From positions 1 to 37,550 of the forward strand of contig NZ_JALJDX010000170.1 of NCBI RefSeq assembly GCF_022952855.1: DNA of 37,550 bases, in the 5' to 3' direction. Below the pieces are notes generated by a model that saw only the letters and a list, made by a program, of their open reading frames with translations, had not been told where the DNA came from and did no database searches. Positions 7,618 to 16,930 of the stretch are shown here, in pieces. This DNA comes from Pseudomonas sp. RGM2987. GTDB lineage: Bacteria; Pseudomonadota; Gammaproteobacteria; Pseudomonadales; Pseudomonadaceae. The translations under genes were made by a program, and so were the position numbers. Position 1 is the stretch's first letter. Each line of letters opens with the position of its first letter.

Positions 7618-7996
7618 CATCGCGAGCAGGCTCGCTCCCACAAGGGGGGTGAAGGTGTTCACTGATCCCGCGTCCATCCTCGATCTACTGTGGGAGCGAG
7701 CTTGCTCGCGATAGCGGTGGGTCAGTCAGCATTGATTAACCTGACACGGCCCCTTCGCGAGCAAGCCCGCTCCCACAGGGGATGGGCAGTGTTCACTGAT
7801 ACCGCGTCCATCCTCGATCTACTGTGGGAGCGGGCTTGCTCGCGATAGCGGTGGGTCAGTCAGCATTGGTTAACCTGACACGGCCCCTTCGCGAGCAAGC
7901 CCGCTCCCACAGGGGATGGGCGGTGTTCACTGATCCTGCGTCCATCCTCGATCTACTGTGGGAGCGGGCTTGCTCGCGATAGCGGTGGGTCAGGCA
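7618..7996. repeat. Tandem type-A REPIN array, 134-bp period
   Basis: Two full 134-bp units (7689-7822 and 7823-7956) are followed by the first part of a third (from 7957). A diverged right half precedes them (7618-7688). Each unit holds a left REP (tgtgggagcg...), a spacer containing gcggtgggtcagtcagcatt, a right REP (gagcaagcccgctcccaca) and the linker ggatgggcagtgttcactga or a close variant. The full units differ at only a few bases, so the expansion is recent. The array fills the 454-bp gap between the SEC-C gene and the convergent isochorismatase gene; I see no coding sequence in it. Confidence 0.92.
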
Positions 7997-8034
7997 ACAT
8001 CGATCCACCGGTTGCCGACCAGGCCCACAGGCAA

Positions 8035-8592
8035 TCACCGCGCCTCAAGAATCCGTTGCACACTGGCCACCGTCGCATACTCGCCATGCAGGTTGCCCAA
8101 GGACATGGCATGCACCTCACTGGCCGAACGCGGGTTGCCGAAATAATCGGCCTTGTCGAAGGTAAAGCAGGCCTCTTCAGCGACCCAGGTGTCGAACCCC
8201 AGGTTGCCCGCCGTGCGTGCCGTGGACTCCACCGAGTTGTTCGTCGCCACGCCTACGATCACCAACTGCCTGATCCCGGCGCTGCGCAGGTGTTCTTCCA
8301 GGCGCGTCCCGCTGAAGGCATCCGGCACCTGCTTTTGTACCAGGCATTCCCCGGCCATCGGCTCGAATCGCGGTTGAACCTCAACCCCCGACTGCCCCGG
8401 CCAGAACACCGAATCCGGCGAGCGCGATAGATGATGGACATGAATGACCGGCCGCGCCGAATGCCGCCAGAACGCCAACAAATCCAGCATGCGCAGCTCC
8501 GCCTCGGGATTGTTGCGCGGGCCGAGCCTGGGGTGGAGGATGCCTTTTTGTTGATCGATGAGGATCAGCGCCGCGTCTTTGTGTAGCTGCAT
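8035..8592 (-). CDS. Isochorismatase-fold hydrolase, catalytic Cys replaced by Ser
   Basis: This 185-aa protein belongs to the cysteine-hydrolase (nicotinamidase/isochorismatase-like) superfamily. The catalytic Asp is in LIDQQKG (Asp12) and the Lys in the QKQVPDAF segment (about 87). The nucleophile loop, usually of the form GVATxxCVESTAR, here reads GVATNNSVESTAR, so Ser sits where the cysteine is expected (codon tcg). True isochorismatases also lack the Cys but have a different loop. The protein may therefore be a distinct hydrolase subfamily or a non-catalytic binder; substrate unknown. It is monocistronic, flanked by REPINs on both sides. Confidence 0.85.
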   Translation of the reverse strand: MQLHKDAALILIDQQKGILHPRLGPRNNPEAELRMLDLLAFWRHSARPVIHVHHLSRSPDSVFWPGQSGVEVQPRFEPMAGECLVQKQVPDAFSGTRLEEHLRSAGIRQLVIVGVATNNSVESTARTAGNLGFDTWVAEEACFTFDKADYFGNPRSASEVHAMSLGNLHGEYATVASVQRILEAR

Positions 8593-8686
8593 GCCGGTTT
8601 TTCCTTGCTCGGCCCTTTGATTCCCCTCACTTGAGCATCACAGATTCCTACAGGCAAGCCTTCAATCACTGAGTTCACTCAGATCC

Positions 8687-8812
8687 TGTGGCGAGGGAGC
8701 TTGCTCCCGCTGGGGCGGTCCGACGTCTCGGGCGAAGCCGCCCTCGCTTGTCAGCCGTCAAAGCTGATTGCGTCTGCTGCGCAGCCGAGCGGGAGCAAGC
8801 TCCCTCGCCACG
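8687..8812. repeat. Type-B REPIN
   Basis: The left end gtggcgagggagcttgctcc and the right end ggagcaagctccctcgccac are inverted copies around a non-symmetric middle. It occupies the centre of the 357-bp gap between the isochorismatase-like and acylase genes. The remaining 137 bp before the acylase must hold that gene's promoter, which I could not identify with confidence. Confidence 0.88.
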
Positions 8813-8949
8813 GGTAACGGGGCGAGAACGCCAGCTTCGGGGTTTCATCGGCAAAACCACAAATAACCACCGCCCCCGCTTGCGCGGCCTTCGCCTGCTC
8901 ACTAACGTAGCGCCTTTATTGCTGCCACCCCTCCCGCAGGAGCTTTGCC

Positions 8950-11400
8950 ATGGCCTCGCCAGCCTCTATTTCCCTCATCCCCCGGCTCGGCGTTGCCGCC
9001 ACAGTAGCCAGCGTGCTCGGTTTGAGCGGTTGCCAGACCTGGAATGCCCAGGACACGGTGCCGCCCGCCTCAGGCGTGCAACCACTCAAGGGGCTGGCGC
9101 AGAACGTCTCGGTCCGGCGCAATGCCATGGGCATGCCGCTGATCGAAAGCAACAGCTTCCATGACGCCCTGTTCACCCTCGGCTATGTCCATGCCAGCGA
9201 CCGCATCACCCAGATGGTGACCCTGCGCCTGCTGGCCCAGGGGCGGCTGGCGGAAATGTCCGGCGCCGAGCGGCTGGACGTCGACCGCTACATGCGCACC
9301 GTCAACCTGAAGAAGAACGCCGATGAGCTGTACAAGGCCTCTTCGCCACGGCTCAAACGCTTCTTCGAGGTCTACGCCCGTGGCGTCAACGCCTACCTGT
9401 TCCGCTACCGCGACAAACTGCCGTCGGATCTGGCCGCCAGCGGATACAAACCTGAATACTGGAAGCCCGAAGACTCGGCGCTGATGTTCTGCCTGTTGAA
9501 TTTCAGCCAGTCGGCCAACCTGCCGGAAGAAATCGCCAGCCTGGTGCTGGCCCAGAGCGTCAGCAACGACAAGCTCGCCTGGCTGAGCCCGTCCTATCCG
9601 GATGAGCAACTGCCCTTGGCCGAAGCCGACAAACTCCAGGGCATCCGGCTCAACGGCCAGGTGCCGGGCCTCGCCGAAGTCAGCAAGGCCACCGGTCAAT
9701 TGGCCGAGCTGAACCTGTTGAACGTCGCGTCATCGAGTAACTGGGCCATCGCCCCGCAACGCAGCCGTAGCGGCAAGAGCCTTCTGGCCAGCGATAGCCA
9801 CGGGCCGCTGGCTGCGCCGTCGCTGTGGAGCCCGGTGCAGATCCGTGCGCCCAAGTATCAGGCCGCCGGGGTTTCGGTGGCGGGCATTCCGATGATCCTG
9901 GCCGGTTTCAACGGCAAAGTCGCCTGGAGCATGACCAGCGTGCTGGGGGACAACCAGGACCTGTTCCTGGAAAAAATCCGACGCCAGGGCAATGGCCTGG
10001 CCTACGAGGTCAACGGCAAATGGCAGCCGGCAACGGTGCGCAACGAAACCTACTTCATCAAAGGCCAACGACCGATTCGTGAAGCGGTGTTCGAGACCCG
10101 CCACGGCCCGCTCCTCAACAGCGCCCAAGGCCCGGCCATGGCCAACGGTTTCGGCCTGGCCTTGCAGACGCCGAACTTTACCGACGACAAGACCCTGGAC
10201 GCGTTCTTCGACCTGTCCCGGGCCCAGAGCGCCGAGAAAGCTTCCGATGCCAGTCGGGAAATCCGCGCCCTGGCCGCCAACCTGATCTTTGCCGATGCCA
10301 GCCATATCGGCTGGCAGGTCACCGGCCGCTATCCGAACCGCCGCGAAGGCGAAGGCCTGCTGCCATCGCCGGGCTGGGACGGCCGCTACGATTGGGACGG
10401 TTACGCCGACCCGATGCTCCACCCCTACGATCAGGACCCGGTCCAGGGCTGGCTCGGCACCGCCAACCAGCGGGTTATCCCCCATGGCTACGGCATGCAG
10501 CTGTCCAATTCCTGGGCCGCACCGGAGCGCGGCGAACGCCTGGCCGAACTGGCCAATGCCGGCAAGCACGACAGCCGCAGCCTGACCGCCATGCAATATG
10601 ACCAGACCACCACGCTTGCGGCCAAGCTCAAGAAAGTCTTCGAGGCCCCGGGCATGGCCCAACCGCTCAAGCAGGCAATCGACGCGCTGCCGATGGCGGA
10701 CCGGGCCAAGGCCCGCGAGGCCTACAGCCGCCTGATGGCCTTCGATGGCCGGCTCAGCCCGACCTCGGCCGACGCGGCGATTTATGAGCTGTTCCTGCAA
10801 GAAAGCATGAAGCAGATTTTCCTCGACGAACTGGGCCCCGAAAGCAACCCGGCATGGAAAGCGCTGGTAGCCAACGGTCAATTGTCCTACTCGGCCCAGG
10901 CCGATCATCTGCTTGGGCGCGAGGACAGCCCGTTCTGGGATGACGTGCGCACCCCGCAGAAAGAAGACAAGGCCATCATCCTCGCCCGTAGCCTGGCGGC
11001 GACCATCAGCGCCGGCGACAGCCAGTTGGGTGGCGACCACAACGCCTGGCAGTGGGGCAAACTGCACAGCTACGCCTGGAAAAACAGCAGTGGCCAGACC
11101 GTGCGCGGTCCGCTGGCAGCCGGCGGCGACGCCAGCACGCTCAATGTTTCGGCATTTGCCTGGGGCCAGGACTTCAACACGGTCCAGGCGCCGTCGATGC
11201 GCTTTATCGTGGACTTCGGCCAGCCTGAACCGCTGATGGTCCAGGACGGCACCGGCCAGTCGGGCAACCCGGCCAGCCCGAATTACGTCAATGGCATCGA
11301 TCCGTGGATCAAGGGCCAGTACCAGAACCTGCCGCTGCAAGCGCAAAATTTTGACCGGGCGTATGGAAAGACGCGGTTGACCTTGGTGCCCGGAAAGTAG
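8950..11400 (+). CDS. Penicillin acylase family N-terminal nucleophile hydrolase (lipoprotein)
   Basis: This is an 816-aa precursor of the Ntn-hydrolase acylase family. The N-terminus has a signal peptide with lipobox LSGC (Cys28), suggesting lipid anchoring. The alpha part runs to about residue 262; the autocatalytic cut is expected before Ser263 in SSSNWAIAP, giving a beta chain of about 554 aa. Family signatures follow: [20 protein letters not shown] and a late [13 protein letters not shown]. Relatives hydrolyse penicillins, acyl-homoserine lactones or acylated siderophore precursors; which applies here cannot be read from sequence. The ATG has a strong AGGAG ribosome binding site. It is a single-gene unit, bounded by REPINs. 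Confidence 0.92.
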   Translation: MASPASISLIPRLGVAATVASVLGLSGCQTWNAQDTVPPASGVQPLKGLAQNVSVRRNAMGMPLIESNSFHDALFTLGYVHASDRITQMVTLRLLAQGRLAEMSGAERLDVDRYMRTVNLKKNADELYKASSPRLKRFFEVYARGVNAYLFRYRDKLPSDLAASGYKPEYWKPEDSALMFCLLNFSQSANLPEEIASLVLAQSVSNDKLAWLSPSYPDEQLPLAEADKLQGIRLNGQVPGLAEVSKATGQLAELNLLNVASSSNWAIAPQRSRSGKSLLASDSHGPLAAPSLWSPVQIRAPKYQAAGVSVAGIPMILAGFNGKVAWSMTSVLGDNQDLFLEKIRRQGNGLAYEVNGKWQPATVRNETYFIKGQRPIREAVFETRHGPLLNSAQGPAMANGFGLALQTPNFTDDKTLDAFFDLSRAQSAEKASDASREIRALAANLIFADASHIGWQVTGRYPNRREGEGLLPSPGWDGRYDWDGYADPMLHPYDQDPVQGWLGTANQRVIPHGYGMQLSNSWAAPERGERLAELANAGKHDSRSLTAMQYDQTTTLAAKLKKVFEAPGMAQPLKQAIDALPMADRAKAREAYSRLMAFDGRLSPTSADAAIYELFLQESMKQIFLDELGPESNPAWKALVANGQLSYSAQADHLLGREDSPFWDDVRTPQKEDKAIILARSLAATISAGDSQLGGDHNAWQWGKLHSYAWKNSSGQTVRGPLAAGGDASTLNVSAFAWGQDFNTVQAPSMRFIVDFGQPEPLMVQDGTGQSGNPASPNYVNGIDPWIKGQYQNLPLQAQNFDRAYGKTRLTLVPGK

Positions 11401-11409
11401 CTTGCCCCT

Positions 11410-11539
11410 TGTGGCGAGGGGATTTATCCCCGCTGGGCTGCGAAGCAGCCCTAGAATCAGCGACTCAGTGTGTCAGGAAAATCGAGTTGCTGTTTTGGGA
11501 CTGCTTCGCAGTCCAGCGGGGATAAATCCCCTCGCCACA
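11410..11539. repeat. Type-B REPIN, 'ggatttatcc' core variant
   Basis: Same flanks as other type-B elements (gtggcgagggg ... cccctcgccaca), but the stem-loop core is ggatttatcc instead of gagcttgctc. Both strands changed together, so the hairpin is kept. The middle carries a second inverted pair (ctgcgaagcag / ctgcttcgcag). It separates the acylase from the repair cassette. Confidence 0.88.
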
Positions 11540-11634
11540 GGTAATCCGCCATTCCTGGCATCGCAGCAAACCCAATAGAACTTCTCCCCCCGCCCTCGCC
11601 TCTACCTGACAAGCCCATCGCCACGGTTGATTGC

Positions 11635-12663
11635 ATGGACCTTGTCATTGCCCGCCCCGAAGGCCTGTATTGTCCGCCGGGGGATTTCTACATCGACCCC
11701 TGGCGCCCGGTGGAGCGCTCGGTCATCACCCACGCCCATGGCGACCATGCCCGTGGCGGCAATCAACACTACCTGGCAGCGGCCCCCGGCGAAGGGATCC
11801 TGCGTTCGCGGCTCGGCCAGGACATCAACCTGCAAACCCTGCCCTACGGCGAGCGCCTGTTGCATCACGGCGTAACCTTGAGTTTTCACCCCGCCGGCCA
11901 CGTGCTCGGCTCGGCCCAGGTGCGCCTGGAATATCAAGGACAAGTGTGGGTCGCGTCCGGCGACTACAAAGTCGAGCCTGACGGCACGTGCACCCCGTTC
12001 GAACCGGTGAAGTGCCACACCTTCATCACCGAATCCACCTTTGGCTTGCCGATCTATCGCTGGCAGCCCCAGGCGCAGATCTTCGACGAGATCAACCAGT
12101 GGTGGCGGGCGAACATTGCCGTTGGCCGGGCGAGCGTGCTGTTCTGCTATTCGTTCGGCAAGGCCCAGCGAATCCTCCATGGCATCGACGAAAGCCTCGG
12201 CCCGATCCTGGCCCATGGAGCCGTGGAGCCGTTGAACCGGGTCTATCGCGAGGCCGGGGTTCATCTACCGCCGACGATCTACGCCGGCGAGCTGAAAAAG
12301 AACGACCCGATCATCGGCCAATCTCTGGTGATCGCCCCACCCTCTGCCGGCGGCAGCACCTGGATGCGCCGTTTCGGCGACTACAGCGACGCCTTCGCCA
12401 GTGGCTGGATGCGTCTTCGCGGTACCCGACGGCGGCGCGGCGTCGACCGCGGCTTCGTGCTCTCGGACCACGCTGACTGGCCCGGCCTGCTCTGGGCCAT
12501 CGAACAGACCGGCGCCGAGCGGGTCATGGTCACCCACGGTTCGGTGGGCGTGCTGGTGCGTCACCTGTGCGAGCTAGGCCTCGACGCCCAGGGTTTCAGC
12601 ACTGAATACGGCGACGATGAAGAAGACATCAGCGCCACCGACACTGGCGAGCAAGCACAATGA
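11635..12663 (+). CDS. Ligase-associated DNA exonuclease (MBL/beta-CASP)
   Basis: This is a 342-aa metallo-beta-lactamase fold nuclease of the group found with bacterial ATP-dependent DNA ligases. The metal motif HAHGDH is at 33-38, followed by the FHPAGHVLGSAQV histidine, the TESTFGLP acid/beta-CASP region and a late SDHADW motif. Homology to mRNA 3'-processing nucleases explains older annotations, but context indicates a DNA repair role. Its stop overlaps the ligase start as ATGA, so the two are translationally coupled. No CTG-N10-CAG LexA site was seen upstream. Confidence 0.92.
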   Translation: MDLVIARPEGLYCPPGDFYIDPWRPVERSVITHAHGDHARGGNQHYLAAAPGEGILRSRLGQDINLQTLPYGERLLHHGVTLSFHPAGHVLGSAQVRLEYQGQVWVASGDYKVEPDGTCTPFEPVKCHTFITESTFGLPIYRWQPQAQIFDEINQWWRANIAVGRASVLFCYSFGKAQRILHGIDESLGPILAHGAVEPLNRVYREAGVHLPPTIYAGELKKNDPIIGQSLVIAPPSAGGSTWMRRFGDYSDAFASGWMRLRGTRRRRGVDRGFVLSDHADWPGLLWAIEQTGAERVMVTHGSVGVLVRHLCELGLDAQGFSTEYGDDEEDISATDTGEQAQ

Positions 12664-14351
12664 AAGCCTTTGCCCAGCTGTACGCCGACCTCGACGCCAC
12701 CACTTCCAGCAATGCCAAGCTGGCCGCTATGCAGGACTACTTTCGCAAGGCTGCGCCCGAGGACGCAGCGTGGGCCGTGTACTTCCTCTCGGGAGGCCGA
12801 CCACGGCAACTGGTGCCGGTGAAGATCCTGCGGGAGCTGGCCGTACAGGTGTCGGGGTTATCCCCCTGGTTATTCGAAGAGAGCTATCAAGCAGTCGGCG
12901 ATCTTGCGGAAACCATCTCATTGGTGCTGCCGGAATCGCCCCACAGTTCCGATGAAGGCCTGGCGCTGTGGATCGAGGAAAAACTGTTGCCCTTGCGTGG
13001 CGAGTCGCCCGAGGTCCTGGCGCAGCGGTTACCGACGTTATGGGCGCAGTTGGACCGGTCGAGCCTGATGCTATGCATCAAGCTCATTACCGGCAGCTTT
13101 CGCGTCGGCGTGTCGAAACTGTTGGTGACCCGTGCCCTGGCCGGGCTCGCCAGCCTGGACAGCAAGCGGGTGGCCCAGCGGCTGGTGGGCTACACCGACC
13201 TGTCCCACCGCCCGACGGCGGCGAGCTACCTCAAGCTGATTGCCCCCGAGTCCGATGATGAACATGCCCAGCGCGGCGGCCAGCCTTATCCGTTTTTCCT
13301 GGCCCATGCCTTGTCGCAACCCGTTGAGCAATTCGACGCGCTGCTGGGACCGGCCAGCGACTGGCAAGTGGAATGGAAGTGGGACGGCATCCGCTCCCAG
13401 GTGATCAAGCGTGACGGGCATTTGTGGGTCTGGTCCCGGGGTGAGGAATTGGTGACCGAGCGCTTCCCCGAGCTGCACGGCCTGGCCCAGGCACTGCCCG
13501 ACGGCACGGTGATCGACGGTGAAATCGTCGTGTGGAAAAGTGCCCAGCCATCGACCGGGGACGCCTTCGATCCGGAGGCGCCGCCCCTGCAACCGACCGT
13601 CCAGCCGTTCGCCCTGCTGCAACAGCGCATCGGTCGCAAGACCCTGAGCAAGAAAGTCCTGGAGGACGCCCCCGTGGTGGTGATGGCCTACGACCTGCTG
13701 GAATGGCAGGGTGAGGACTGGCGCAGCCGGCCCCAGGCCGAGCGCCGCGAACAATTGGAGGCGCTGATTGCTCGTGTCCACAGCCCGGTGCTGCTGCCGT
13801 CGCCGATCGTCACCGGCCAGGACTGGCTCGATCTCGCCCGGCAACGCGAAGCCTCCCGCAGCCTCGGCGTCGAAGGCATGATGCTCAAGGCCCGTGATGC
13901 GCTGTACGGCGTGGGGCGCACCAAGGACATGGGCGTGTGGTGGAAATGGAAGATCGACCCGTTCAGTGTCGACGCGGTGCTGATCTACGCCCAACGCGGC
14001 CACGGCCGACGCGCCAGCCTGTACAGCGACTACACCTTCGCGGTGTGGGACAACCCGCCGGGCAGCCGCGAACGCACCCTCGTCCCCTTCGCCAAGGCCT
14101 ATTCAGGCCTGACCGATGAGGAAATGCGCCAGGTCGACAGCATCGTGCGCAAGACCACCGTGGAAAAATTCGGCCCGGTGAGCAGCGTCACGCCCACGCT
14201 GGTGTTCGAACTGGGATTCGAGGGCATCGCCCTGTCCAAGCGCCACAAAAGCGGAATCGCCGTGCGCTTCCCGCGGATGCTGCGCTGGCGCCAGGACAAG
14301 CGCGTCGAGGAAGCCGACACCCTGGCGACGCTGCAGGATTTATTAAAATGA
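12660..14351 (+). CDS. ATP-dependent DNA ligase (ligase-associated damage response type)
   Basis: This is a 563-aa ligase. An N-terminal all-helical DNA-binding domain (about 1-200) precedes the nucleotidyltransferase domain with motif I KWDGIR (AMP-accepting Lys240), motif III-like DGEIVVW and the VEGMMLKARD and WWKWK motifs. A C-terminal OB-fold ends with the GFEGIALSKRHKSGIAVRFPR element. This architecture is that of LigC/LigB-like repair ligases seen next to the MBL exonuclease, Lhr-Core helicase and PdeM phosphoesterase. In this window the helicase and phosphoesterase lie 6.3 kb further on, after an interruption. Confidence 0.95.
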   Translation: MKAFAQLYADLDATTSSNAKLAAMQDYFRKAAPEDAAWAVYFLSGGRPRQLVPVKILRELAVQVSGLSPWLFEESYQAVGDLAETISLVLPESPHSSDEGLALWIEEKLLPLRGESPEVLAQRLPTLWAQLDRSSLMLCIKLITGSFRVGVSKLLVTRALAGLASLDSKRVAQRLVGYTDLSHRPTAASYLKLIAPESDDEHAQRGGQPYPFFLAHALSQPVEQFDALLGPASDWQVEWKWDGIRSQVIKRDGHLWVWSRGEELVTERFPELHGLAQALPDGTVIDGEIVVWKSAQPSTGDAFDPEAPPLQPTVQPFALLQQRIGRKTLSKKVLEDAPVVVMAYDLLEWQGEDWRSRPQAERREQLEALIARVHSPVLLPSPIVTGQDWLDLARQREASRSLGVEGMMLKARDALYGVGRTKDMGVWWKWKIDPFSVDAVLIYAQRGHGRRASLYSDYTFAVWDNPPGSRERTLVPFAKAYSGLTDEEMRQVDSIVRKTTVEKFGPVSSVTPTLVFELGFEGIALSKRHKSGIAVRFPRMLRWRQDKRVEEADTLATLQDLLK

Positions 14352-14740
14352 CGACCGACCGCTCTCCGGTCTGAGCCTCCATCAGCACACTTAAAAAATA
14401 GTTGCCGCGTGCGCCCCGCTAAGTTTGTGAAAACTATTGACGCCCGTATCAGTGACTTTTCTGACGTCGTAATTGCGTCACTTACATTACTCACAATAAA
14501 TAAAAGCGACTGGCCCTTTTAAAGAGCGGTGCTAACGTGACAGCAGATCCGCAATTTATCAATTGGCTCTAGTCGTCCAGATCCTGCGCCAAGCCTTTTA
14601 TGCGACCGTGAAGGGCATACAGATCATTCAAGGAACGGACAGCCCCTTCTCGCCAGGGTGAAGCCGAACGAGGCCGCTCCTGCGGGGGTGATCCAAGTGA
14701 AGCCCAAGGCCCGCCACCCGCACGCGCAAGGGAGCCTGAT
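14352..14740. other. AT-rich 389-bp gap before the acyltransferase
   Basis: I find no convincing gene here. The first 170 bp are clearly AT-richer than the surroundings and include aataaataaaag. A possible sigma-70 promoter is TTGCGT (14473-14478), 16 nt, AATAAA (14495-14500), which would leave a leader of more than 200 nt. Tiny GTG-started frames of 11 to 17 codons occur but have no supporting features. Confidence 0.5.
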
Positions 14741-15874
14741 ATGCACGCAGAAAAGCGCTTTCAGTCGCTGGACAGCTTCAGGGGGCTGATGGCTATTTCA
14801 GTAATGTTCTACCACTTGCGCGTCAGCGGCAGTTTCACCGAATGGCCGTTATTCCGCCACGCCGATATATTTGTCTCTTTCTTTTTTGTCTTGAGCGGCT
14901 TTGTCATGACGCACGCCTATGGCAGCCCTACGCCGTTTAATTTTCGAAAATTCTTTATAAGCCGAACCTTCCGCCTGCTCCCCCTGCATCTCTTCATGCT
15001 GAGCGTCTTTATATTGTTAGAGTTCGGTAGATATACGGCAGCGCAAAAAGGCATGGACTTCAACAATCCGCCATTTTCAGGAAAGTTTGCCCCGTCTGAA
15101 ATTCTTCCGAATGCAACGCTGCTGCAGTCCTGGACGCAGTTGACTAATCCACTGTCGTTCAACTATCCGTCCTGGAGCATCAGCATCGAGTACTACACCT
15201 ATATGCTTTTCGCCCTGATCCTGAACATCGCCTTCGGCACCAGGACGTGGGTATGGATGACCGTGGTACTGGTGGCTCTGGCGCTGTTGTATGCAGGCAA
15301 TAGTTTCTTCACTGTCGAGTCATTGCGCGGCCTGGCCTATTTTTTTACCGGCTGCCTGGCTTACGCCGTGTATCAGAGACTTCCCCATCCTACCCAGGCC
15401 CACACTTGGCTGCTGACAACCCTTGAAGTGCTGGCGGTGGCATTGGCCCTGCTGTTCGTGATCAACGATTTTGCGGCCAAGCAGTTGTGGGCCAGCCCGT
15501 TGTTTGGCGTCGTCGTTGTGATATTCGCCTTCGATCGCGGCGCTGTCTCGCGGTTGTTGGCGCGCCCTGGCTTCGGTTTCCTCGGCAAGTTGTCTTACTC
15601 CATCTACCTGACTCATGCAGCCGTTCTGTTTTGCGCGGTCTCGGTGTTCATGGTGGCAAAAAACATCCTTGGCGTTGATGTTGCACCGATGATCGACGGG
15701 ATTCGTTACCTGGATCTCGGTCATGCAGCGCTCAATCACCTCGTCGCTTTGCTGATTGCAGGATCGGTAGTCCTGGTGTCCATGTTTACCTACCGATACG
15801 TCGAAATGACCGGGCAATCCCTTGGCCGGGCACTTAGTACTCCCCGAACGCAGCGGTCCGGCCTGGAGGTCTGA
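14741..15874 (+). CDS. Acyltransferase 3 (OafA/WecH-like) membrane protein
   Basis: This 377-aa polytopic membrane protein has about ten helices. It opens with the family signature FQSLDSFRGLMAISVMFYH, containing the essential Arg and His, and carries SYSIYLTHAAV near the end. Members transfer acetyl or other acyl groups to cell-surface sugars or exported molecules. No polysaccharide genes are adjacent, so the acceptor is unknown. The 5' half is visibly AT-richer than its neighbours, with more ttt/ata codons, which suggests a separate origin. A good AGGGAG ribosome binding site precedes the ATG. The gene lies between the ligase and the amino acid transporter, interrupting the repair cassette. 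Confidence 0.9.
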   Translation: MHAEKRFQSLDSFRGLMAISVMFYHLRVSGSFTEWPLFRHADIFVSFFFVLSGFVMTHAYGSPTPFNFRKFFISRTFRLLPLHLFMLSVFILLEFGRYTAAQKGMDFNNPPFSGKFAPSEILPNATLLQSWTQLTNPLSFNYPSWSISIEYYTYMLFALILNIAFGTRTWVWMTVVLVALALLYAGNSFFTVESLRGLAYFFTGCLAYAVYQRLPHPTQAHTWLLTTLEVLAVALALLFVINDFAAKQLWASPLFGVVVVIFAFDRGAVSRLLARPGFGFLGKLSYSIYLTHAAVLFCAVSVFMVAKNILGVDVAPMIDGIRYLDLGHAALNHLVALLIAGSVVLVSMFTYRYVEMTGQSLGRALSTPRTQRSGLEV

Positions 15875-16038
15875 GTACCGAGGCTCGAAAAAACCGTGGC
15901 GAACCTTCGTACTGGCATGCCATCGAGAGCCTGCGTCGACGCGCCATGACGGTGCACCTTTTATGACCCGCCTCCCCCCGCGCACCATCTCGCCCCGCCT
16001 GTTGTTTCCAAAGTTTTTAAAACGTTTGTTCGGCACTC

Positions 16039-16054
16039 TGGTTCGGAAATTGCT
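16039..16054 (+). promoter_or_regulatory. Sigma-54 promoter of the aot-like operon
   Basis: The sequence TGG-TTCG-GAAA-TTGC-T matches the -24/-12 consensus TGGCACG-N4-TTGCW at all the key positions, with correct GG-to-GC spacing. Transcription would start near 16065, about 77 nt before the first ATG. A ggtgcacc palindrome at 15951-15958 lies at enhancer distance and could be part of an NtrC-type site; that is speculative. Amino acid uptake operons in pseudomonads are often sigma-54 dependent. Confidence 0.65.
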
Positions 16055-16141
16055 ATCTTTTTGCCGTCATACCGTTCTCGCCTTCACCGGTAACAATACT
16101 TACGCGCCACAAGCGCTCATATTGGTTTTAGGGATTGAATA

Positions 16142-16924
16142 ATGAAAAAAGCACTGCTGACCCTTTCTGCACTGGCGTTGTGCATGGCCGCCGGCGCCGC
16201 CACGGCCAAGGAATACAAGGAACTGCGTTTTGGTGTCGACCCGTCCTACGCTCCATTTGAATCCAAGGCCGCCGACGGCAGCCTGGTCGGTTTCGACATC
16301 GACCTGGGCAATGCGATCTGTGCTGAGCTGAAGGTCAAATGCAAATGGGTCGAAAGCGATTTCGACGGCATGATCCCTGGCCTCAAGGCCAATAAATTCG
16401 ACGGTGTCATTTCTTCGATGACCGTTACCCCGGCCCGTGAAAAAGTCATCGACTTCTCCAGCGAGCTGTTCTCCGGACCGACCGCCTACGTGTTCAAGAA
16501 GGGTTCGGGCTTGAGCGAAGACAAAGCCTCGCTCAAGGGCAAGACTGTCGGCTACGAGCAAGGCACCATCCAGGAAGCCTACGCCAAGGCCGTGCTGGAC
16601 AAGGCCGGCGTGAAGACCCAGGCCTACCAGAACCAGGACCAGGTCTATGCCGACCTGACCTCCGGCCGTCTCGATGCCGCCATCCAGGACATGCTGCAAG
16701 CCGAACTGGGCTTCCTCAAATCGCCAAAAGGCGCTGACTATGAAGTCAGCAAGCCGGTGGACAGCGAGCTGCTGCCGGCCAAGACCGCCATCGGTATCAA
16801 GAAAGGTAACAGTGAGCTGAAGGCCCTTTTGGATAAAGGTATCAAAGCGTTACACGATGACGGCAAGTATGCCGAAATCCAGAAAAAACACTTTGGCGAT
16901 CTGAATCTGTACAGCGGCAAATAA
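16142..16924 (+). CDS. aotJ: Basic amino acid ABC transporter, periplasmic binding protein
   Basis: This is a 260-aa solute-binding protein of the HisJ/ArgT/AotJ type. The signal peptide is about 22 residues, ending AATA. Ligand-binding signatures are FGVDPSYAPFES, VGFDIDLGNAIC, SSMTVTPAREKVIDFS and the GYEQGTIQE hinge. The gene order (binding protein, two permeases, AotO-like protein, ATPase) equals aotJQMOP of P. aeruginosa, which imports arginine and ornithine. The regulator argR that follows it there is missing here, so this may be a second, paralogous set and the exact ligand (Arg, Orn, Lys or His) is inferred. A strong terminator follows the stop. Confidence 0.9.
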   Translation: MKKALLTLSALALCMAAGAATAKEYKELRFGVDPSYAPFESKAADGSLVGFDIDLGNAICAELKVKCKWVESDFDGMIPGLKANKFDGVISSMTVTPAREKVIDFSSELFSGPTAYVFKKGSGLSEDKASLKGKTVGYEQGTIQEAYAKAVLDKAGVKTQAYQNQDQVYADLTSGRLDAAIQDMLQAELGFLKSPKGADYEVSKPVDSELLPAKTAIGIKKGNSELKALLDKGIKALHDDGKYAEIQKKHFGDLNLYSGK

Positions 16925-16930
16925 TGCGCT

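Noticed and set aside
7618..7996. Possible CRISPR array
   Set aside because: The repeat period is 134 bp, the units are internally palindromic REPINs, the 'spacers' are themselves repeated, and no cas genes are present.
9730..11346. 538-codon open frame antisense to the acylase
   Set aside because: Composition is that of an antisense shadow (rich in Gly, Val, His, Gln); the sense frame has a full family match.
11540..11634. LexA box before the exonuclease-ligase pair
   Set aside because: I looked for CTG-N10-CAG and found only CTG/CAG pairs at wrong spacing without an AT-rich centre.
11635..12663. mRNA 3'-end processing factor
   Set aside because: Older name for this fold; coupling to an ATP-dependent DNA ligase supports the ligase-associated exonuclease assignment.
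14523..14700. Upstream leader peptides before the acyltransferase
   Set aside because: Very short GTG-started frames without conserved features or clear ribosome binding sites; expected by chance.
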